A DNA stretch of 64,000 nucleotides from NCBI GenBank assembly GCA_025765595.1, contig JAIVFH010000078.1, positions 62,001 through 126,000 on the forward strand, read 5' to 3'. Every line of letters begins with the position of its first letter. Position 1 is the first letter of the stretch. Made by a program: the position numbers and the translations under genes. The notes beneath the pieces were generated by a model. The model was given only the letters and a program-made list of their open reading frames with translations. It did not search any database and was not told the origin of the DNA. Source of the DNA: Obelidium mucronatum (lineage: Eukaryota; Chytridiomycota; Chytridiomycetes; Chytridiales; Chytriomycetaceae). Below are positions 57,947-64,000 of the stretch, piece after piece.

Positions 57947-58827
57947 ATGTCTATTGGAGTTCCAGTCAAGGTAACAAAAAAAACGCACAAACCTAACGCC
58001 AGTACTGACGTTTTCTTAACTGTTTTTTTTTCCTTCTTCCTTTCCTCCCGCTTCTGAATATCTGACTTTTGAAAGTTGCTTCATGAGGCGATGGGCCACA
58101 TTGTCACCCTCGAACTAAAAACTGGTGTTCTGTATCGGGGAACTCTTCTCGACACGGAAGACAACATGAATGTACAGCTCAAAAACATTACAGTGACGCA
58201 ACGAGATGGGAAAACGTCTGTGCTGGATCAGGTCTTTGTTCGAGGGTGCGTTTGTTGTGCGTCGCTTTTTCCCTCCCCCCATCTTTGTACACTTTTAGGG
58301 CGCAGCGCCCCATGATTTGCTGGAGTTTACTGGGACGGCGTTTTGCGAATAATATTGGCTCTGGATGGATGGTTGGTTTGGATGTTGTTTGGCTTTGAAG
58401 ACTGCGCAAAGCAATAGCTGACAAGCGAAATAAGGACATTATCCAAAACAAACACCCGTTTACACGCCGAATTTAGGAAAGGGAGATATTAAAAGAGACC
58501 TTGACCGTTGGACAGAATGGGAGTGGGAAAAAAAAAGGAAACACGAAACACCAATCCAATCTTTGTTGGAACACCGAAACTCGACTATTACTCACTTTTT
58601 TTCTTCTTGTTTTTTTTGTTCATAGATCGCAAGTTCGTTTCTTTGTGGTTCCTGATATGTTAAAGAATGCACCAATGTTCAGAAAAGTTGGACCTGGTGC
58701 AACAAAGGGAAGAGGTATTGGATTGGGAAGAGGAAAAGCAACGGTGGCACGAGCTCAGGCTGCACGAGGAAGGGGTGGCCGTGGTGGAAATATTCAAATG
58801 GCGGCTGGACGTGGAGGAAGGCTTTGA
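57947..58827 (+). CDS. SMD3: Small nuclear ribonucleoprotein SmD3
   Basis: Core Sm protein of the spliceosomal snRNPs. It reads MSIGVPVK, then after an intron [38 protein letters not shown], then (after a 380-base intron) [19 protein letters not shown] and an Arg/Gly-rich tail (GRGRGG-type), which is the usual Sm1/Sm2 layout. The first exon is eight codons. The second intron is much longer than average for the window and holds a GC-rich hairpin (58298-58310). Confidence 0.95.
58298..58310 (+). repeat. GC-rich hairpin in SmD3 intron
   Basis: GGGCGCAGCGCCC forms a 5-bp stem with a CAG loop. Its sequence differs from the GNA-loop family, so it is either unrelated or diverged. Confidence 0.5.
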
Positions 58828-59114
58828 CAAAAAATGTTTTAACATTCTGTGCTGTGTGCATACAGTTGTTATTTAGTTTACTCAACTTCCCAAAATATAT
58901 TATATATATGGTTTTGGTTTTGATTTAGGGGGGTTTTTTTTTTGAAACTGCTGTTGCAAATGGACACTTGACAGAGAAAATGCTTGACGCACGTGCAGAA
59001 TGGGTCCGTGTAAACAGCCCCGTGCTTCTGTTGCAATTGTCAGTTCATAAGGATAATGTCGAGAGTGAAATATCTTTTTTTTCCAACTTTCTTGGCGTTG
59101 GAAGTTGAATCATC

Positions 59115-62100
59115 ATGCCCAAGCCATACACAGCGCCTGCTGTATCTCCGGAAACAACTGCGAACCCTGTTTCAATCATCACTCTTGAATGTATGTGCTC
59201 TTCGAAGTCTACTTTTGACACAGTCGTCTAATCAGGGAACTTGAAGGGCTTACTCGACTGTTCCGATATGGGTACAAAAACACTCTCAAGCTAGAAGACT
59301 TATACCCACTGGCACCCCGATACAATGTCAGTAAGCTGGCAGATGAATTCGAAGTAAAGTGGAATCAGAGACTTGCAAAGTACCGCAAGGATACACAATT
59401 GTACGAGGAAGCTGTGGATCCGAAAGCTAAGCAACCACAGCAACCTTCTGCCGTCAGTGTTTTGATTGAAATGTTTGGACGTGGATTCTTTCCAATTGGA
59501 CTGGTGAGCTATTTGGGCTTGACTGTTAAATTGTGGCGTACTGGGGAGAAAGAAAAACTGACGATTCTTGATACCCAGCTGAGATTTACAGCGGATATGA
59601 TGAATTGTGGATCTCCGTTAGTTCTTCAAGTGCTTATCAAATATATTCAAGCTTCTGGCGGTCCAAACCCCCCACCGTTGTCACTGGGGTTTGTCTACGT
59701 AATTGCCCTTTTTGTCATGGGAATGGTTGGAAGCACATGCAATCAGTTCTACTTCTCGCGAGCAAACGCGTATGGAATGTCAGCGCGTGGAACACTTACG
59801 GCTGCAATTTACAGAAAGTCGCTCCGTTTATCTGGAGCGTCGCGCCAAAAGTTTAACCCAGGCCATATAACGAATATTATATCTACTGGTTTGGAGCTTT
59901 TTTTTCGGACTGTTACAGTTTTTGTCTTACCTTTTCACCCCCTCAAAATCGATTAGATTTGATTCGTATGGATCTATTCATTATGATGTTTCATTTTCAG
60001 TGGACATGCGTGGTCCAACTCATTGTTGTGATTTCACTGTTAATCCATGTGATTGGACTACCTGCTCTCGGTGGTCTTGCACTCCTCGTTGCTTTGGTTC
60101 CATTTCAAGTCTGGGTCATCAAACTGTTGGTTAACCTTCGGAAAGCAAACGCAAAAACAACAGATCAGAGAATCAGATTGACAGCTGAAACATTGAGTTC
60201 TATTCGTTTAATCAAGTTTTTCGCGTGAGGTTTTTTTTTCCCCCATATTCCAACCCCAACTTTTCCAACTTATTATATTTGTTTAGTTGGGAAGATTCGT
60301 TCTTGGAGCGAATCACTTCTTTTCGACTCAAGGAGCTTAAGGCTGTTGTTTCTGCAAACTTGGTTCGCGCTGTTACGAATGCATCGGGTTTCACTGTTCC
60401 AGTTTTGGCATCTGTTTTGACCTTCATGGTGTATGCAATCACAAATCCAGTGTTTGATCCAACCGTTGTTTTCACTGCTCTTGCTTTGTTCAACCAACTT
60501 CGACAACGTAAGAAGAAGGATTTTTTTTAATCGGCTCCCTTTCTTTTTTTTTTTTTTTTGATGTTATATAACCCCTCCAAAAATTATACAGCACTTATGA
60601 TTGTTCCTCAACTTCTTGGAACTTGGGCAGATGCGCGTGTTGCCGTTGGAAGAATCCAAGCTCTTCTATTAAGTGAAGAATCTACATTCGAACCGACTCT
60701 GGACGAATCCGCTATCCCAGCTGTACAAGTAGCATTTGGAGATTTTGTCTGGGAATCAGCTGATTCAGAGTCAGATACTGGGGAATTTAAAGACAAGGAC
60801 CCGCTTTCTTTAGACGCAGCAAATCTGACATTGCATGGAGTCAATATCAGTATTCCAGCGGGGTCTCTCGTCGCAATTGTGGGAGCTGTTGGAAGCGGAA
60901 AATCTTCCTTGTTGAGTGCCATCTGTGGGCAATTGAAACCAGTGTCCAACAAGGCAGCTGTAACCTTGAACGGGTCAGTGGGATATGTTCCACAGCAAGC
61001 TTGGATCATGAATGCATCTTTGAGGGATAATATATTGTTTGGGCTTCCATTCAATGAGGAGAGATACAACCACGCGATTGAAGTCTGTGCACTAAAGAGG
61101 GATTTGGAAGTGCTCAGCGGCGGCGACCAAGCCGAAATTGGCGAACGCGGTATTAATTTATCCGGCGGTCAAAAGCAGCGTGTTAGTTTGGCAAGATTGG
61201 TGTACTTCAACAGCTCGATTGTCTTGTTGGATGATGTTTTGAGTGCTGTTGATGCTCATGTTGGAAAGCAGATCTTCAACGAATGTATTTGTGGGGCACT
61301 GAAAGAAAAAACTCGATTGCTGGTTACTCATCAGGTTTGTTTTGTTTTTTTAAGTTGTCTGGTGTGTAATTCGCTGAAATATGTTGTTTGTAGTTGCACT
61401 TTGTACCTCAAGCTGATTTTGTGATAACCATGAAAGATGGACGCGTATCTGAGCAGGGTACATATGCAGAGCTAATGGCAGCCAATGGAAGCTTTTCTGA
61501 ACTAATGAAGAGCTATGGTGGAATTGTGGATGATGATGACAGTGATCATAGTGAACGAGCAGAGGCTGTAGAGATTGTCAAAGTCGAAAAACCCACGGTT
61601 ACAAATACTAATAATGGAGGAAAAGATCTTGTCACTGCTGAAGACCGTGAAACTGGAACAGTCAAAGCATCCGTGTTTGTTTCTTTTACAATCGCGATGG
61701 GAGGATGGCGAATTGTAGCAGCCCTGATTCTCTTGCTTTTCTTGTCTCAGGGTGCGAGAATTGCTACTGATTTATGGCTTGTGGATTGGTCAGATCATAC
61801 TGTGCCTAATCTGACAGACTCTCAATATTCGTGGATCTTATTTGGGCTTGGCCTCTTTCAAGGAATCGCTCTTGTATCGTTCTGCATGCTTATTGCATTT
61901 GGTGGAACAGCTGCTGCTCGGAATTTGCACCAAGACGCGCTTCGGAGAATTATACATACGCCCTCCTCATTCTTCGACACGAACCCTCTAGGCCGTGTAC
62001 TGAACAGATTCAGTCGTGATCAAGATATTATCGACAATACACTTCCAGATGCGATCCGAATGTTCTTTATCTCTTTCGGAATGGCGATATCTACTTTTGT

Positions 62101-63611
62101 CTTGGTGACCTATGCAACCAAAGGATGGTTTCTTATTGCCCTTGTTCCTCTGATGGGAATATACTACTGGCTTCAAGCAGTCTACCGGGCAACGGCGCGA
62201 GAATTGAAGCGGTTGGATGCTTTGACAAGATCACCACTATATTCACACATCAACGAAAGTATGAGTGGTGTCAGCACGATTCGCGCATACAGAGAACAAT
62301 CACGGTTCTTGAAGAAAACAGATATGCTGATTGATCAAAACAATGTACCATACTATTTGCAACAGATTGGCGCGCGATGGTTGGGAATGCGATTAGAATA
62401 TATAGGAAATTTCCTGGTTTTGGCGACATCCGTCTTTGGCGTTAGTTCTAGGGTCAGAGCTTCTTCTTCGGTTTACTGTTAACATGTGCTGACAAGGTGA
62501 TTATTGCAGAACTCGGTTTCTCCTGCACTGGTAGGGTTGGCATTGTCATATGTCCTCCAAACAACCGCTTTACTTCAAATGTGTATCCGGCAATACACTG
62601 ACGCAGAAGTCCAACTTGTTGCAATTGAAAGGATGCATCATTATGCAACCAAAGTAGAAACCGAAGCGGTTGGTGTAATTGATGACAATCGCCCGCCAAC
62701 ACCATGGCCGAGTGAAGGAATAGTTGAATTCAAAAGCGTATCCATGAGATACCAGCCACATCTTCCTCTCGTATTAAAAGATGTCTCTCTCATCACGAAG
62801 CGACACGAAAAGATTGGAGTTGTGGGACGGACTGGGAGTGGCAAGTCTTCATTGATGCTTTCTCTTTTCCGGATGGTAGAGCTTGCATCGGGCGAAATTA
62901 TCATCGATGGAATACGAACGGGGTCTTTGGGGTTAAAGGATTTGCGGTCGCGTCTTTCTATTATCCCACAAGATCCGATTCTCTTTTCTGGAACGGTTCG
63001 CTTGAATTTGGATCCTTTTCAGGAGCATCAAGATCATGATTTGTGGAATGCTTTAGAGTCAAGTGGTTTGAAGGATGCTGTTTTGGCATTGGAAGGTGGT
63101 TTGGAAGGTGCCGTAAGCGCAGGCGGCGATAATTTGAGTGTAGGGCAGAGACAGTTGATGTGCCTTGCTCGAGCTATTTTGAGAAAGTCCGCAGTCGTTG
63201 TTCTTGATGAGTGGTGAGTTTTTCATTTCAAGTCTCCAAAGTGAGGTCACTTTCTAACGCAGCCATCTTTGTTTACCAGTACTGCAAACGTGGACCTTGC
63301 TACTGATTTCCAAATTCAAAAAACTTTGAGGGAAACCATGAAGTATGCCACAATTTTCACGGTACACACTTTGCGATTCAATCAACTACAGCGATTTCAT
63401 TCTAAAACACGCCTTTTTGTAGATTGCGCATCGATTGAATACAGTTATAGATGCAGACAGAATATTGGTTCTGGACAATGGAACTGTTGCTGAGTTCGAT
63501 AGCCCAGCAGCACTGCTGGATCAGGAAGACAGTATATTCTCGTCGATGGTTAATGAAACGGGTACCCAGAATGCTGCTGCTTTGAGGATTCTCGCAAACA
63601 AGACTTCTTGA
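59115..63611 (+). CDS. ABC transporter, subfamily C (MRP-like)
   Basis: Full-length ABC exporter without the extra N-terminal TMD0 domain: TMD1 (from [10 protein letters not shown], with [18 protein letters not shown]), NBD1 (Walker [10 protein letters not shown], signature LSGGQKQR, Walker [14 protein letters not shown]), a charged linker ([12 protein letters not shown]), TMD2 ([31 protein letters not shown]) and NBD2 (Walker [10 protein letters not shown], signature LSVGQRQL, Walker B AVVVLDEC, H-loop IAHRL). The L0-type segment [22 protein letters not shown] precedes TMD1. NBD1 has Asp after Walker B where the catalytic Glu would be, the usual asymmetry of ABCC proteins. All exon junctions keep frame. 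It probably exports organic anions or conjugates. Confidence 0.93.
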
Positions 63612-63726
63612 TCGAAATTCTGTACTTAAGAATAAAAACTTTCACCTACCCACTGTTTTTTGAGTTGCTGTATCGGGGTAAATCATTGGAGCTTGGAGAA
63701 ATTTGGATTTTTAGGACTTGTGGGAA

Positions 63727-64000
63727 ATGGCGTCAACAGATCAATCTTCGTTTGCGTCCCAGTTTGCGACCCATCTGAGAGGTTTCACAGTTGGAGCGAT
63801 CGCAGCTTGCTGTGCGTATTGATAATAACCCCATCTTTCCAAGTTCAATGGCGCGCAAAGCGTCAAGTTTGATCTATGCTATCTATGAACTCTACCCTGA
63901 CATTGTTTTCATTCTGCTTAGGTGCCGTCACGATTACAAACCCAATGGAGGTAAGATATCACCGTCTTCGCATGTCGACCTCGATCTTAAACAGTTTTGC
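63727..64000 (+). CDS. Mitochondrial carrier (SLC25A34/35, OAC1-like), 5' part
   Basis: Begins ATG GCG TCA ACA and encodes FATHLRGFTVGAIAAC, then after an intron (donor GTGCGT, about 63813-63921) CAVTITNPMEV. The motif AxTxTNPxEVVK replaces the usual PxDxxKxR in the first repeat of OAC1/SLC25A35-type carriers, which exchange oxaloacetate and related anions across the inner mitochondrial membrane. The rest lies beyond the window. Confidence 0.7.

Noticed and set aside
59115..59270. Frame break in the ABCC 5' region
   Set aside because: A donor at GTGCTC in the first exon joins in phase to the exon starting GAACTTGAAGGG, so no break is needed.

Overview
This is a nuclear segment of a compact, intron-rich fungal genome, most likely a zoosporic (chytrid) fungus. 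The support is: introns mostly 45-90 bases long with GT..AG ends and T-rich tracts; fungus-restricted families (an RRG7-like mitochondrial protein, a Clr2-type silencing protein, fungal-type mitochondrial ribosomal proteins); and families typically expanded in chytrids (an AAA-ATPase-like/PD-(D/E)XK protein and a Crinkler-like protein). Assignment to the chytrids is inference; no rRNA or other taxonomic marker is in the window. About 27 protein genes are packed on both strands with very short spacers.

Region 1 (1-23.5 kb): 3' part of a peroxisomal Lon protease (+), an AAA-ATPase-like/DUF1703 gene (-), a membrane-anchored amidohydrolase (+), an orphan beta-lactamase-like C-terminus (-), a multi-pass amino-acid transporter (-), mitochondrial ribosomal protein uS9m (-), a putatively N-myristoylated disordered protein (+), ribosome-biogenesis factor RRP12 (-), an alcohol-acetyltransferase/condensation-like protein (-) and a short GH3-C-terminal-like protein (+). 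Most larger genes here contain single-base frame breaks, about thirty in total. Every one is repaired by shortening a short homopolymer run by one base, while coding on both sides stays conserved. None was found in the remaining 40 kb. I treat these genes as intact and the breaks as a systematic feature of this stretch, most probably consensus error.

Region 2 (23.7-35 kb): an F-box protein, an ankyrin-repeat protein, the full mitochondrial 2-oxoglutarate dehydrogenase E1 gene (one intron holds ten small GC-rich hairpins), a Clr2-like heterochromatin protein, an approximately 1.1 kb non-coding stretch with a candidate structured RNA, and an MBOAT acyltransferase.

Region 3 (35-47.8 kb): a small mitochondrial-like unknown protein, a large proline-rich protein with an array of duplicated polyproline mini-exons, Rab GDI, a FIGNL1-type AAA ATPase and a Crinkler-like protein.

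Region 4 (47.8-64 kb): TRM3/TARBP1 tRNA ribose methyltransferase, an unknown protein, uS10m, an RRG7-like protein, a four-pass membrane protein whose first coding exon is just ATG, spliceosomal SmD3, an ABCC transporter and the start of an oxaloacetate-type mitochondrial carrier.

Genes are mostly unrelated housekeeping genes with no operon logic. Recurrent themes are mitochondrial function (uS9m, uS10m, OGDH, RRG7, carrier), GC-rich first exons in four genes, and a family of GNA-loop hairpins in three introns that nearly always lie in the same orientation relative to the host transcript.
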